Shown here piece after piece: positions 1 through 7,659 of a DNA stretch of 24,954 bases. Origin of the DNA: a virus. The stretch is taken from IMG/VR virus record IMGVR_UViG_3300009545_000055, positions 1 through 24,954 of that record. The stretch is one strand, 5' to 3'. The stretch's first letter is position 1. Each line of letters opens with the position of its first letter. The position numbers were made by a program, and so were the translations under genes. The notes beneath the pieces were generated by a model, which made no database searches, had not been told where the DNA came from, and saw only the letters and a program-made list of their open reading frames with translations.

Positions 1-66
1 CTGTGGTCCGAGGATCGCCAAGCTGTCGTGGCCATGCGCACGGCATTATTGCCGTTTGCAGCCTGA
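1..66 (+). CDS. Possible 3' end of an upstream gene (partial)
   Basis: Frame 1 is open from the first base to a TGA at 64-66 and encodes about 21 residues ending in ALLPFAA. The composition is acceptable for a real C-terminus, but the piece is too short to assign to a family. A hairpin (ACGGCA, loop TTAT, TGCCGT, then TT) lies over its last codons at 40-57. In P2 the genes just before cos are early or accessory genes, so this could be the end of such a gene. That is inference only. Confidence 0.3.
   Translation: MWSEDRQAVVAMRTALLPFAA
40..57 (+). terminator. Short hairpin at the end of the upstream ORF
   Basis: ACGGCA at 40-45 pairs with TGCCGT at 50-55 around a TTAT loop and is followed by only two T residues. 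It sits at the very end of the partial upstream ORF, where a terminator would be expected. The T-run is too short for a confident intrinsic terminator. Confidence 0.25.
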
Positions 67-226
67 GCTGACCGCTTCAATCCGGCTGAAGGTACACCAA
101 CGTTCCAGGCCGGACGCTTACGGGATTAGGAATGTTAGGCCTTCCCGGTAGGGGTCACATCCTAGAAGCCGATCGTTCGAAAAATTCGGACTCCTCCGGA
201 AGGATTGTTCCTGCTCCGTTCGCGTC

Positions 227-541
227 ATGCAGGGGCCGATTCTCACAACACGCGAAGCCGCCGATTTCGATCTGATCGAGGCCGACGACGAGTTTCTCAC
301 CAGCCGCATCCATTGGGCATTGTTGAAGGCCAAGCGGGACGTGTTTCTCGGCGCAGGATCGAAAAGCACCCTTGCCCGCGAGGAGTCGTTGAAAAGCCTG
401 GTCAACGCGGTGGCGGAACAGTTTCGGGACAAGGTGCTCTTGAAGCGCGACTATGGGAACGTCGCTCACAGCATCGATCAGGGTCCGGGCGCGCCGCATC
501 GGGCTGCATCGAATTGCAACGCCGATCCCAAGCCCCTCTGA
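227..541 (+). CDS. Hypothetical protein, 104 aa
   Basis: I recognise no family. Residues 1 to about 80 look like a genuine soluble, mostly helical, charged protein (for example DLIEADDEFL and REESLKSLVNAV). Its codon use fits the phage genes better than that of the arginine-rich frames overlapping it. The last 20 residues change character (GPGAPHRAASNC), which may mean a small frameshift or decay near the 3' end. No good Shine-Dalgarno sequence precedes the ATG: a GGAAGGA lies about 20 nt upstream, too far. The frame is open upstream only to about 152. The ORF lies before the putative cos site, so it would be at the right end of the linear virion genome. Confidence 0.35.
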   Translation: MQGPILTTREAADFDLIEADDEFLTSRIHWALLKAKRDVFLGAGSKSTLAREESLKSLVNAVAEQFRDKVLLKRDYGNVAHSIDQGPGAPHRAASNCNADPKPL

Positions 542-564
542 GCGCCTCCTATGCCCGAAGGCAT

Positions 565-585
565 GCGGAAGCCCCGCAATTCCGC
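565..585. other. Small inverted repeat upstream of the putative cos
   Basis: GCGGAA at 565-570 is complementary to TTCCGC at 580-585 around a 9-nt spacer. No T-run follows. It lies about 75 nt before the cos-like sequence and could be a terminator remnant, a packaging-related structure, or chance in GC-rich DNA. Confidence 0.2.
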
Positions 586-656
586 CCTCGCGTCTGGTGA
601 GCGTCCTGCTGCGTCACACAGGCCCTCTGCATCAAAACCTACACCAGAAGCGGGGG

Positions 657-675
657 GGCGAGGCGGGGGGCCTTG
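657..675 (+). other. cos: Putative cos (cohesive end) site, P2 type
   Basis: Bases 657-668 read GGCGAGGCGGGG. From memory the 19-nt P2 cohesive end is GGCGAGGCGGGGAAAGCAC, so the first 12 bases match exactly and the last 7 differ (here GGCCTTG). The position fits: in P2, cos lies immediately outside the leftward Q-P pair, and here the motif lies beyond the 3' end of Q, with two small genes in between. The marked end assumes a 19-nt overhang. A G-rich run in GC-rich DNA can arise by chance, so position and sequence must be taken together. Confidence 0.55.
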
Positions 676-763
676 CGCGGCGCGCAGGCTCGACGTGCGA
701 ACCGAGCGCGAGGTGCCGGCCTCGCCCTATGAGACGCCGCCCCCGCCCACCCGCGTGCGGGCG

Positions 764-1081
764 ATGCTGTTCGATCGCCCCATCGGGCCATGGCGCGCCG
801 CTCGCCGCGATGCGTGCAACGACGCGATCGCGCGCCGCCTGGGCAGCCGCGAGGCTTGGTCTGAGATGACGTTTCTGAGCGTCGGCGTGTGGATGCAGAT
901 GTCCTACGAGACCGACGAAACTGAGCGCGACATTGAAACCGCACGCCGCGCGCTATGGACAACCGGTCGATCCATGATGGATGTGGCGCATACACCGGCC
1001 GGCCACGCGATGGAGGAACGGCTCGTGCAAATATCACCCCGCGCATGGCGGTCTGAGCGATATCAGGGTTCGCGAGGCTAG
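764..1081 (+). CDS. Hypothetical protein, about 105 aa
   Basis: The frame is open from 551, but the residues encoded before about 755 are low-complexity proline/arginine/glycine and span the cos-like site, so I place the start at ATG 764 (GTG 755 is an alternative). The product begins MLFDRPIGPWRAARRDA and contains a tryptophan/methionine-rich stretch (FLSVGVWMQMSY), followed by an acidic helix and a basic C-terminus. It has no signal peptide and no clear membrane helix. I do not recognise a family. The ribosome-binding site is weak. It is probably a small phage accessory gene between cos and the portal block. Confidence 0.4.
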   Translation: MLFDRPIGPWRAARRDACNDAIARRLGSREAWSEMTFLSVGVWMQMSYETDETERDIETARRALWTTGRSMMDVAHTPAGHAMEERLVQISPRAWRSERYQGSRG

Positions 1082-1101
1082 CTCGCTGAGCTTGCGCGCT
1101 A

Positions 1102-1129
1102 TTGTGACAGTCAACGTCGATCAGATAAT
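1102..1129 (+). promoter_or_regulatory. Candidate sigma70-type promoter for the secreted-protein gene
   Basis: TTGTGA at 1102-1107 and GATAAT at 1124-1129 are separated by 16 nt and lie about 53 nt upstream of the ATG at 1183. This is a reasonable match to housekeeping -35/-10 elements. No late-activator box is found here, so the gene may be expressed in the lysogen, as is typical of morons. Confidence 0.4.
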
Positions 1130-1182
1130 GTCGGCGAGTCGTTGCGTCCGCGTGTCATGCCAGATCAACAGGGGAGATGTTC

Positions 1183-1920
1183 ATGCCATCGCTGGAAAGG
1201 AATGCGCGCGCGTTGAGTAGGGGGATCGCGGCGCTACTATTGTGTGCAGCGGGGACCGCGAAAGCTGCACCCCCAACGATTGACGCAGTCGTACCCGCCC
1301 AGATCAAAAATCGACTTTATCTCGGCGATGCGGACGTTGGTGCGTTGGGGAACTCGCTCGAGCCAGTCGTCTGCTATTTCGGCATGCTCAAAGACGGAAA
1401 GCTTGAAGTGGCATCGATTATGCCAGACTCGTTCGGATCGGGTTCCGCGTTAGTGGGGACGAAGCTCGAGGACGGCAAGGCCGGCTACGACGCAGTCGTC
1501 ACCTCCACGAAGGACGTAAACGCCGGCATCCCGATCCTGAGCCTGACATTGGCCAACAACCAGAAGGCGGAGGTCTCGTTCACAGACACCGCGCGTGTTG
1601 AATGTGCCAAATCACCGAATATGGCAGATTGGGAGAAGCTGCCCGTCGCTGCTGCGGATCGGACATGGGTCTTCATTAACACCGCCACGGTCAGTGTGGT
1701 CAGATCCACCATCCTCACCGAAACGACGTCCGGAATTGCCGGCCTCATTCAGGCTTTCACCGTGGGAGCGAAGACGTACAATGCCCTGGATGGTTCGTCG
1801 TCGGTCCTCGCCGTATCGCTGTTTGTTAAAAAGGATCCGCGCAAGCTTGCGAACCTGCCTGCCGGGCTCCTGCAGGCTACTCGCAGTCAGCGATCCCTGA
1901 GCGACATGGCTAACCAATAG
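1183..1920 (+). CDS. Secreted/periplasmic hypothetical protein
   Basis: The start is placed at ATG 1183 because an AGGGGAG at 1170-1176 lies 6 nt before it; the in-frame ATG at 1177 is too close to that site. The 245-residue product has a typical Sec signal peptide: basic n-region (LERNARALSRG), hydrophobic core (IAALLLCAAG) and a likely cleavage after AKA. The mature part is beta-rich, with patches such as EVASIMPDSFG and PILSLTLANN. I recognise no domain. It is not a usual P2 structural gene and has its own candidate promoter. Its stop codon lies inside the last 11 bases of the convergent portal gene, so it is tightly packed against the late block. It is probably a moron that changes the host envelope or fitness; this is inference. 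Confidence 0.7.
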   Translation: MPSLERNARALSRGIAALLLCAAGTAKAAPPTIDAVVPAQIKNRLYLGDADVGALGNSLEPVVCYFGMLKDGKLEVASIMPDSFGSGSALVGTKLEDGKAGYDAVVTSTKDVNAGIPILSLTLANNQKAEVSFTDTARVECAKSPNMADWEKLPVAAADRTWVFINTATVSVVRSTILTETTSGIAGLIQAFTVGAKTYNALDGSSSVLAVSLFVKKDPRKLANLPAGLLQATRSQRSLSDMANQ

Positions 1921-2956
1921 GCGCGGGTTTGGTGAGCAGGTCGTAGGGCTGGAAGGCCACGGCCTCCTCGCCCACCCACTCGTTCACCTCGAGGAAGCGC
2001 GCCTGCAGCGGCTCGATCTCGTTGCGGAAGAACACGTCGGCCGCCTTCTCGACATCGCCGAAGCCGCCGGCGTTCGCGGGCACCACGCCGAGCAGCTGAG
2101 GCGGCACGCGATGCGCGGCGAGCATATCGTCGCGCGTCGTGTTCTTGATGCCGAGGAATTCGTCCTTGGCCGCCGCCTCGCCGATCGGGATCAGCTGCAG
2201 GCCTTCCTTCTTGCCGCCGGGCACATGGAGGAACAGGTTGCGGAAGTTGCCCACCCCTTTCGTGTTGGCGAGCGCCTCCTCGAGATCGTCGGCATCCTCC
2301 TCGGCGAGACCTTCGTCGGTCGCATACAGGATGAAGCCGGCATGGCTCCCGTTCTGGTAGTAGCGCCGGCGAAACAGGGTTGCGGCCTCATTGAGCAGCG
2401 ACGACTGCAGGGCCGAAAGATATTCCGGGACGCCATAGATTTCCTGCGTCAGGTCGGGCTCTGCGAGCTGGAAGACCGAGCCCTTGTCAAACTGGTGCGG
2501 CATGCGCGTGTTCGTGACGAACCAGAAGGTGTCGAGATCGACGCCCCGGCGCGTATAGACGCCGAGCGACGGCGCGAGCATCATCGATCGGCCCAGCGCA
2601 TTCTCCTGTCGCTCGAGATAGCCGTTGCCGAGCACCAGATAATCGAGCGCCCAACGGCTGAATGCGGCGCTCGACAGCAGCCGCGACGGCGTGAAGGTCT
2701 TGAGCAGCAAGTTCCGCTTTACGAGGATCGCCGAGCTATGATGCGGCGCGATCCGGTAGGCGCGCGCCAGCCCGGCCATGGGCATGGGAGGCTCGAACCA
2801 GCGGGAATTGCGGACGCACTCGAGCATCCCGAAGATGTCGCGCCGGTCGAGCACGGGCTCGGGATCGCCGAAGCTGAACATGCTGACGCCCCTCTTCGGT
2901 GCGCTCGCCTGCTCGGCGCCGGCGACCGCCGGAAGCTGGACGCTGGTCTCCGCCAT
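1910..2956 (-). CDS. Q: Phage portal protein (P2 gpQ family)
   Basis: The 348-residue protein has the length and order of motifs of P2 gpQ (Phage_portal family). It forms the dodecameric ring at the capsid vertex through which DNA enters and to which the tail connector attaches. Recognisable stretches are FSFGDPEPVLDRRD near residue 30, LGNGYLERQ near 115, the PDLTQEIYGVPEYLSAL segment near 170, the RRRYYQNGSHAGFIL segment near 200, and the C-terminal TRDDMLAAHRVPPQLLG segment. The start ATG (2954-2956 on the plus strand) has a good GAGGA 6 nt upstream. It is co-transcribed leftward with the terminase, whose reading frame runs into it. Its 3' end overlaps the convergent secreted-protein gene by 11 nt. 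Confidence 0.97.
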   Translation of the reverse strand: MAETSVQLPAVAGAEQASAPKRGVSMFSFGDPEPVLDRRDIFGMLECVRNSRWFEPPMPMAGLARAYRIAPHHSSAILVKRNLLLKTFTPSRLLSSAAFSRWALDYLVLGNGYLERQENALGRSMMLAPSLGVYTRRGVDLDTFWFVTNTRMPHQFDKGSVFQLAEPDLTQEIYGVPEYLSALQSSLLNEAATLFRRRYYQNGSHAGFILYATDEGLAEEDADDLEEALANTKGVGNFRNLFLHVPGGKKEGLQLIPIGEAAAKDEFLGIKNTTRDDMLAAHRVPPQLLGVVPANAGGFGDVEKAADVFFRNEIEPLQARFLEVNEWVGEEAVAFQPYDLLTKPAPIG

Positions 2957-4748
2957 AATTGATCCTCAGTCTGCTCTTGCGCGGGCGACCGTCGTCCGCG
3001 TCCAGGGGTTCGTTGTAGAGGGCGTGCATGATCGCCCAGGCGAGGTCGGCGTGGCCGATCGCCTCGCTGCGCTGGGCGACATAGGTGATCTGGCGGCCCG
3101 ACTTGGTGAGCTGCGGACGGATCGCCATGAAGCTCGCCGCCACGTCTGCCCAACCGCCGTCGAACTCGATGCGGCCCGAGGTGAAAACGTGCTTGGCCTT
3201 GTAGACCATCGCCGACTTCACCTGCAGGTTGTAGTCGATGCGCTGGGCGCGCGGGAAGAACTTGACCACGCACTGCCACACCGCCGCGCCGGCGCCGGTG
3301 GTGTCGATGCCGATATGCTGGACGTTGTACCGCTGGCAGAGCTTGCGGATTTCCTCGGCCTGCTCGGTGAAATCCTTCCCGCGCCACTGGAATTTCTCGA
3401 GCACACGGAACTTGCCCTTCGGCCCCTTTGGCGGCGCGACGACGACGCATGCCGCCTGGTCGCCATTGGCGCTCTCCTGCGGATCGTAGCCGATCCACAC
3501 CTCGCCCTCGCCGAACGGGCGCGGAAGATAGGAATTGAAATCGCGCCAGGCGTCGAACGCATCGACCATCGCGCGCCGCATCATCGACAGCGGGAACATG
3601 CTCACCGTGTCGTCGACGAAGTTGCACATGTAGAGGTTGTCGAAGACGTCGCCCGGCTTAGTGCGGCGCAGATGCGCGATATCGAACAGATCCGAGCCCG
3701 CCGCCTCGGCATCCTCGATGGTAACGATCTGCCGCCAGATCTCGTCCGGCCCCGGCATCCCGGCTTTCAGCGCGGCACGGCTGATGTCGATCTTTGCGCG
3801 CGCGCTCTTCGGCTGGCTGTCGGCCCACGTCTTGCCGGTCCATTTGGAGTAGGCTTCGTGCGTGATCGAGCTGGGCGTGGAGAAATAGGTCTCGCGATAG
3901 CGCTTCTGCGAGGCCATGCCGGAGGCGACGGCCTCGATCTGCTCGAAGCCGTGGACCCAGAAGCACTCGTCGAAATAGAAATTGCCGTGATAGCCCTGGG
4001 CGGTGCGATAATTGGTGCCGAGGAAATAGATGGTCGGCTGCTCGAGCTGCTTTCCGTCCTCGTCCTGCCCCCGGTCGATCGTGAGGTGCTCGCCCTTCAA
4101 CTGGACGCCGGTGACCGCATAGACCCACTCGACGATGTAGGTACGGAAGATGTTCGCCTGGTTGCGCGAGGCCGACAGGAAAATCTGGTTGCTGCCGGTG
4201 TCGAGCGCATCGATGAACGCCTCGCGCGCGAAATACCACGTAGCGCCGATCTGGCGGCTCTTGAGGATGAAGCGTGTCTTGTGGCTGAGCCGGGCCTCCC
4301 ACCAGACGAGCTGGAAATCGAAGATCGACGCGAAGAAGTCCTCGCGTAACGCCTCGATCTGCTCGGGCGTGAGATAATTGACCTTGGGCTTCTTCTTCGG
4401 CTCGCGGTTCCGATTGGCGACCTTCTCGTTGAGATCGCCCTCATGCCCGCCGGGCGCCTCGTAGCGGCGCACCCGTGCCGTGCGCTCGAGCTGGCGGCCG
4501 AGCAGATCGATTTCCTTGAAATCCCGCCCGCTCTTGTCCTCCTTCATGATCAGGAGCTGCAGGCGGGCATCCAGCGCCGATTCGATTCGCTCGAGCGGCG
4601 CGGTCGTGTCCCACGCATCGCGCTGTTTCCAGCTGCGGATGGTGTTGGCATTCGCGCCCGTCACTTGGGCGATCTGCTCGCAGTCGTAGCCAGCCCAATA
4701 GAGCTGCCGTGCCCGGCGCCGCACGTCGAAGGGGATAGGAACGGTCAT
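2736..4748 (-). CDS. P: Terminase large subunit, ATPase/nuclease (P2 gpP family), lacking its expected stop
   Basis: gpP is the motor ATPase that cuts at cos and pumps DNA into the prohead. Numbering from ATG 4748: an N-terminal helix-turn-helix (residues 8-45, GYDCEQIAQVTGANANTIRSW), a Walker A-like SRQIGATW at 164-171, a Walker B-like YFDE with D260/E261, and nuclease-domain acidic residues including D422 (IGYDPQ) and D482 (IGIDTT). The family-like end NEPLDADDGRPRKSRLRIN falls at residue 597. The frame then continues without a stop for 73 arginine-rich residues read out of frame through the portal gene, giving 670 residues in all. I chose ATG 4748 over ATG 4778 because AAGG lies 9 nt upstream and the late box lies at the standard distance. 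See findings for the lost stop. Confidence 0.93.
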   Translation of the reverse strand: MTVPIPFDVRRRARQLYWAGYDCEQIAQVTGANANTIRSWKQRDAWDTTAPLERIESALDARLQLLIMKEDKSGRDFKEIDLLGRQLERTARVRRYEAPGGHEGDLNEKVANRNREPKKKPKVNYLTPEQIEALREDFFASIFDFQLVWWEARLSHKTRFILKSRQIGATWYFAREAFIDALDTGSNQIFLSASRNQANIFRTYIVEWVYAVTGVQLKGEHLTIDRGQDEDGKQLEQPTIYFLGTNYRTAQGYHGNFYFDECFWVHGFEQIEAVASGMASQKRYRETYFSTPSSITHEAYSKWTGKTWADSQPKSARAKIDISRAALKAGMPGPDEIWRQIVTIEDAEAAGSDLFDIAHLRRTKPGDVFDNLYMCNFVDDTVSMFPLSMMRRAMVDAFDAWRDFNSYLPRPFGEGEVWIGYDPQESANGDQAACVVVAPPKGPKGKFRVLEKFQWRGKDFTEQAEEIRKLCQRYNVQHIGIDTTGAGAAVWQCVVKFFPRAQRIDYNLQVKSAMVYKAKHVFTSGRIEFDGGWADVAASFMAIRPQLTKSGRQITYVAQRSEAIGHADLAWAIMHALYNEPLDADDGRPRKSRLRINYGGDQRPASGGRRRRAGERTEEGRQHVQLRRSRARARPARHLRDARVRPQFPLVRASHAHGRAGARLPDRAAS

Positions 4749-4794
4749 CGCGGCGGACCTTGCCGCGCGCGTGGCCATCGCGCGGCGCCCTGCC

Positions 4795-4817
4795 GTTGTG
4801 GCGGCGGCGCTTACAAC
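4795..4817 (-). promoter_or_regulatory. Late-promoter activator box for the P-Q operon
   Basis: Read leftward, the sequence is GTTGTAAGCGCC-GCCGC-CACAAC. It differs only at the degenerate centre from the boxes before J and V, and its first base is 69 nt from ATG 4748. The ends (GTTGT...ACAAC) form an imperfect dyad with TGT and ACA separated by 13 nt. From memory, P2 late promoters carry TGT-N12-ACA centred near -55 and bound by Ogr/Delta zinc-finger activators. The equivalence is inferred from position and symmetry. Confidence 0.7.
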
Positions 4818-4860
4818 GCCCCCGCGTTGCGATCCGGGCCGCCTTCACCCCTGTTGCCGG

Positions 4861-4885
4861 CTTGCAAGCGCGGCCGGGCCACAAA
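4861..4885 (+). promoter_or_regulatory. Late-promoter activator box (degenerate) for the O-S operon
   Basis: The sequence is CTTGCAAGCG-CGGCCGGGC-CACAAA. The left half matches TTG(T/C)AAGCG of the other boxes and starts exactly 70 nt upstream of ATG 4931, the same distance as the J and V boxes. The right half CACAA is 2 nt further away than in the other three. It is therefore weaker evidence, supported mainly by the fixed distance and the orientation toward O. Confidence 0.5.
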
Positions 4886-4930
4886 TTGCCGACCGGTCGC
4901 GCCGACCGAAATTCAGGAGCGCGCCCCCTC

Positions 4931-5797
4931 ATGCCGAAGACCAAGTCCTTCCGCGTCGCCGTCGAGGGCGACACCGTCGATGGTCGCAAGATCGAGCGTA
5001 GCTGGCTGACCGACATCGCCGCCACCTACAACCCGACCACCTACGGGGCGCGGGTGAACAAGGAGCATATCGTCGGCGTCACCGGGCAGGAGCCGTTCAA
5101 GGCCTATGGCGACGTGCTGAGCTGCTCGACCGAGGAGATCACGCTCGAGATCGGCGGCAAATCCCAGAAAAAGCTGGCGCTCAACGCCGAGGTCGAGGCG
5201 ACCGACGATCTCGTCCAGCTCGTCGCCGACAAGCAGAAGATCTACACCTCGATCGAGGTGGCGCCGAATTTCGCCAACACCGGCAAGGCCTATCTGATGG
5301 GCCTCGCCGTCACCGACACGCCTGCCTCGCTCGGCACCGAGGTGCTGAGCTTCGCCGTCAAGAACCCCGGCCTGCACCCCGGCATGCCACGCCCGAAGGC
5401 GCCGGAGAACGTCTTCTCGCTCGGCCTCGAGACCAGCTTCGCGCTCGTGGATGCGCCCGTCGTGCAGCCCGACAGCCAGACCGCCGGGCTCATCTCGGCC
5501 GCCAAGGAGTTCTTCGCCAGCTTCGCCAAGGCGCCGGAAAAGCCCGCTGACCCGCCCGTCCAGGCGCCGGCGAACGACAACGACGCGCGATTCGCCACGA
5601 TCGGTCAGGGCCTCACCAAGATGACGGAGGCGGTCGAAGCGCTCAGCACCCGCCTCGGCACGATCGCGACCGATGTCGCCGCGGTGAAGACCGGCCACGA
5701 GTCGCTCAAGGCCGACCTCGAGAAGAGGGCGCCGAACGGTTTCACCCCGCGCCCGCCGGCGTCGGGCGGGGACAACGTCATCACGACCGACTGCTGA
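4931..5797 (+). CDS. O: Capsid scaffolding protein with serine protease (P2 gpO family)
   Basis: gpO guides prohead assembly and processes the capsid, portal and itself. The 288-residue product shows the gpO arrangement: an N-terminal protease domain with D17 (TVDGRKI), H46 (NKEHIVG) and S107 (YTSIEVAP). These correspond to the Asp-His-Ser triad of P2 gpO, recalled as D19, H48 and S107. The C-terminal half is the scaffold: a linker rich in Pro/Ala and Lys, then a helical amphipathic segment (GQGLTKMTEAVEALSTRLG). An upstream in-frame ATG at 4760 was rejected because its extra 57 residues are arginine-rich noise crossing the promoter region. AGGAG lies about 11 nt before 4931. It is the first gene of the rightward late operon. 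Confidence 0.95.
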   Translation: MPKTKSFRVAVEGDTVDGRKIERSWLTDIAATYNPTTYGARVNKEHIVGVTGQEPFKAYGDVLSCSTEEITLEIGGKSQKKLALNAEVEATDDLVQLVADKQKIYTSIEVAPNFANTGKAYLMGLAVTDTPASLGTEVLSFAVKNPGLHPGMPRPKAPENVFSLGLETSFALVDAPVVQPDSQTAGLISAAKEFFASFAKAPEKPADPPVQAPANDNDARFATIGQGLTKMTEAVEALSTRLGTIATDVAAVKTGHESLKADLEKRAPNGFTPRPPASGGDNVITTDC

Positions 5798-5840
5798 GCC
5801 CCATCGCCGCCCTGCCCGATCGCCGCCCCGGAGACCCCTG

Positions 5841-6884
5841 ATGCGTAACGCCACCCGCAATCTCTTCAACGCCTACGTTTCGCAGATCGCGCTGCTCAGC
5901 GCCGTCGCGAGCGCCGCCACCTCCTTCACCGTCGATCCCGCCGTCGCCCAGAAGCTCGAAGAGCGCACGCAGGCCTCGAGCGAGTTCCTGACCCGCATCA
6001 ACTTCGTCACCGTCGTCCAGCAGGAAGGCGAGAAGGTCGGCATCGGCGTCGCCCAGCCGATCGCGGGCCGCACCGACACGTCGGGCGCCGGCGAGCGCAC
6101 CCCGACCGATCCGACGTCGATGGACAGCAGCCGCTACCGCTGCGAGCAGACCAACTTCGACACGGCGCTGCGCTACTCCACCCTCGATGCCTGGGCGCAT
6201 AAGCCCGAGTTCCAGACGATCGTTCGCGACGCGATCCTGAAGCGGCAGGGCCTCGACCGTATGCTGATCGGCTGGAACGGCACGTCCGTCGCCGCGACCA
6301 CCAACCGCGTTACCAACCCGCTGCTGCAGGACGTCAACAAGGGCTGGATCCAGCATACCCGCGAGGACGCTGTCGAGCGCATCATGAGCCACGGCTCGCT
6401 CGACAACGCCAGCATCTACATCGACGCCGAGGGCGCGCTCGCCGACGAGCCGACCGCCGATTACGTCAACCTTGACGCCCTCATCTTCGACGTCGTCGAG
6501 CTGCTCGACGAATGGAACCGCGATGACACCGAGCTGGTGGTGATCGTCGGCCGCGATCTCGTCCACGACAAGTACTTCAACATCGTCAACACCGCCGGCG
6601 ACGATGCCGAGAAGCAGATCGCCCGCGACGTCCTGCTCTCGACCAAGAAGCTGGGCGGCCTGCCCGCCGTCCGCGTGCCGGGCTTCCCGGCCGGCAAGCT
6701 CGCGGTCACCCGTCTCGACAACCTGTCGATCTACAACCAGGAGTCGTCGCGCCGCCGGGCGATCATCGACAATCCGAAGAAGGACCGCGTCGAGAATTTC
6801 GAGAGCGTGAACGAGGCCTATGTCGTCGAGGACTATGGCCTGATCGCGGTCGCCGAGAACATCGTCATGGGCAAGAAGGCCTGA
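5841..6884 (+). CDS. N: Major capsid protein (P2 gpN family)
   Basis: The 347-residue protein matches gpN of P2 (about 357 residues) in length and in position after O. It builds the T=7 icosahedral shell. The N-terminal part, ending near FTVDPAVAQKLEERTQASSEF, is the region removed by the O protease in P2. The segments EKVGIGVAQPIAGRTDT (near 60) and VENFESVNEAYVVEDYG (near 315) are typical of the family. GGAGA lies about 8 nt before the ATG. The gap to O is 43 nt and the gap to M is only 2 nt, so all three are co-transcribed. Confidence 0.97.
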   Translation: MRNATRNLFNAYVSQIALLSAVASAATSFTVDPAVAQKLEERTQASSEFLTRINFVTVVQQEGEKVGIGVAQPIAGRTDTSGAGERTPTDPTSMDSSRYRCEQTNFDTALRYSTLDAWAHKPEFQTIVRDAILKRQGLDRMLIGWNGTSVAATTNRVTNPLLQDVNKGWIQHTREDAVERIMSHGSLDNASIYIDAEGALADEPTADYVNLDALIFDVVELLDEWNRDDTELVVIVGRDLVHDKYFNIVNTAGDDAEKQIARDVLLSTKKLGGLPAVRVPGFPAGKLAVTRLDNLSIYNQESSRRRAIIDNPKKDRVENFESVNEAYVVEDYGLIAVAENIVMGKKA

Positions 6885-6886
6885 CG

Positions 6887-7642
6887 ATGAGTCCGGCTCG
6901 CGCGCATCGCCAGCGTATGCTCGCCGCCAAGGCGGCGGGCACCGCGCTCACCTCCGCCCCGGCGCGGCACGCCGGCGGTGCAGCGGGCGAGTATGAGATC
7001 ATGCTCGCCAAGCTCGGCCTCGATCTGCGCGAGCTGCATGACATCCAGTCTCTCGAGCGGAAGATCGACCGCAAGCGCGAGATGCTGCCCGAATACGAGG
7101 CATGGGTCGAAGGCGTGCTCAAGGGCATGCTCGATTCGGGCCACGGTGTCGCGGACGAGATTTTCCCCACCATCATGATCTGGCGCATCGACGTCGGCGA
7201 TTTCGTAGGCGCCCTGCCCCTCGCCGCTGCGGTGCTCCGCTACAAGCTCGCTCTGCCCGAACGCTACAAGCGCACACCCGCCACGCTTATCTGTGAGGAA
7301 TATGCGGACGCAGCGCTCAAAGCGATCGGGCAGGGCGGGGACTTCGACATCCGCGTCCTGCAGGCGGTCGAGCACATGCTCGCCGACGAGGATATCTTCA
7401 ACATCGTCCAGGCCAAGCTCCACGCCGCGATCGGCCGCCTCCTCGCCATGCAGGTGAAGGCGCTCGAGGATTCGGCCGATGGCCCCGCCGGGAACAAGCG
7501 CGCCCTTCTCGCCGCCGCGATCGAGCGCCTCAAGCGCGCCCGCGCGCTGGACGCGAAGATCGGCGTGAAGAAGGAACTCGACGGCCTCGAGCGCCTAGCG
7601 GCGAAGCTGGCCGAAGCCGCTACCACCAACGCCGGCGACTGA
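6887..7642 (+). CDS. M: Terminase small/endonuclease subunit (P2 gpM family)
   Basis: gpM is the partner of gpP in cos recognition and cutting. The 251-residue sequence begins with the basic MSPARAHRQRMLAA stretch of the family. It is helical and charged throughout, with segments such as SLERKIDRKREMLPEYEAWVEG and VLAD-type helices near 165 (EHMLADEDIFNIVQAKL). The start codon is 2 nt after the stop of N. It is followed by a 126-nt gap containing a strong palindrome before L. The length is close to the P2 protein (about 247). Confidence 0.93.
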   Translation: MSPARAHRQRMLAAKAAGTALTSAPARHAGGAAGEYEIMLAKLGLDLRELHDIQSLERKIDRKREMLPEYEAWVEGVLKGMLDSGHGVADEIFPTIMIWRIDVGDFVGALPLAAAVLRYKLALPERYKRTPATLICEEYADAALKAIGQGGDFDIRVLQAVEHMLADEDIFNIVQAKLHAAIGRLLAMQVKALEDSADGPAGNKRALLAAAIERLKRARALDAKIGVKKELDGLERLAAKLAEAATTNAGD

Positions 7643-7659
7643 GCCGGTAAAGCCCTCGC

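Noticed and set aside
171-210. GTTCGAA-containing segment considered as a tRNA T-arm or an att site
   Set aside because: No acceptor stem, anticodon arm or CCA-side pairing can be built around it, and no second copy is seen in the window.
2778-4349. A 523-codon open frame on the plus strand opposite the terminase
   Set aside because: It is a shadow of the terminase frame with arginine/leucine/alanine-rich composition and no motif. The terminase motifs on the minus strand are unambiguous.
4760-4930. N-terminal extension of the scaffold protein from ATG 4760
   Set aside because: The 57 added residues are arginine/proline-rich noise running through both promoter boxes. ATG 4931 gives the expected catalytic-residue positions.
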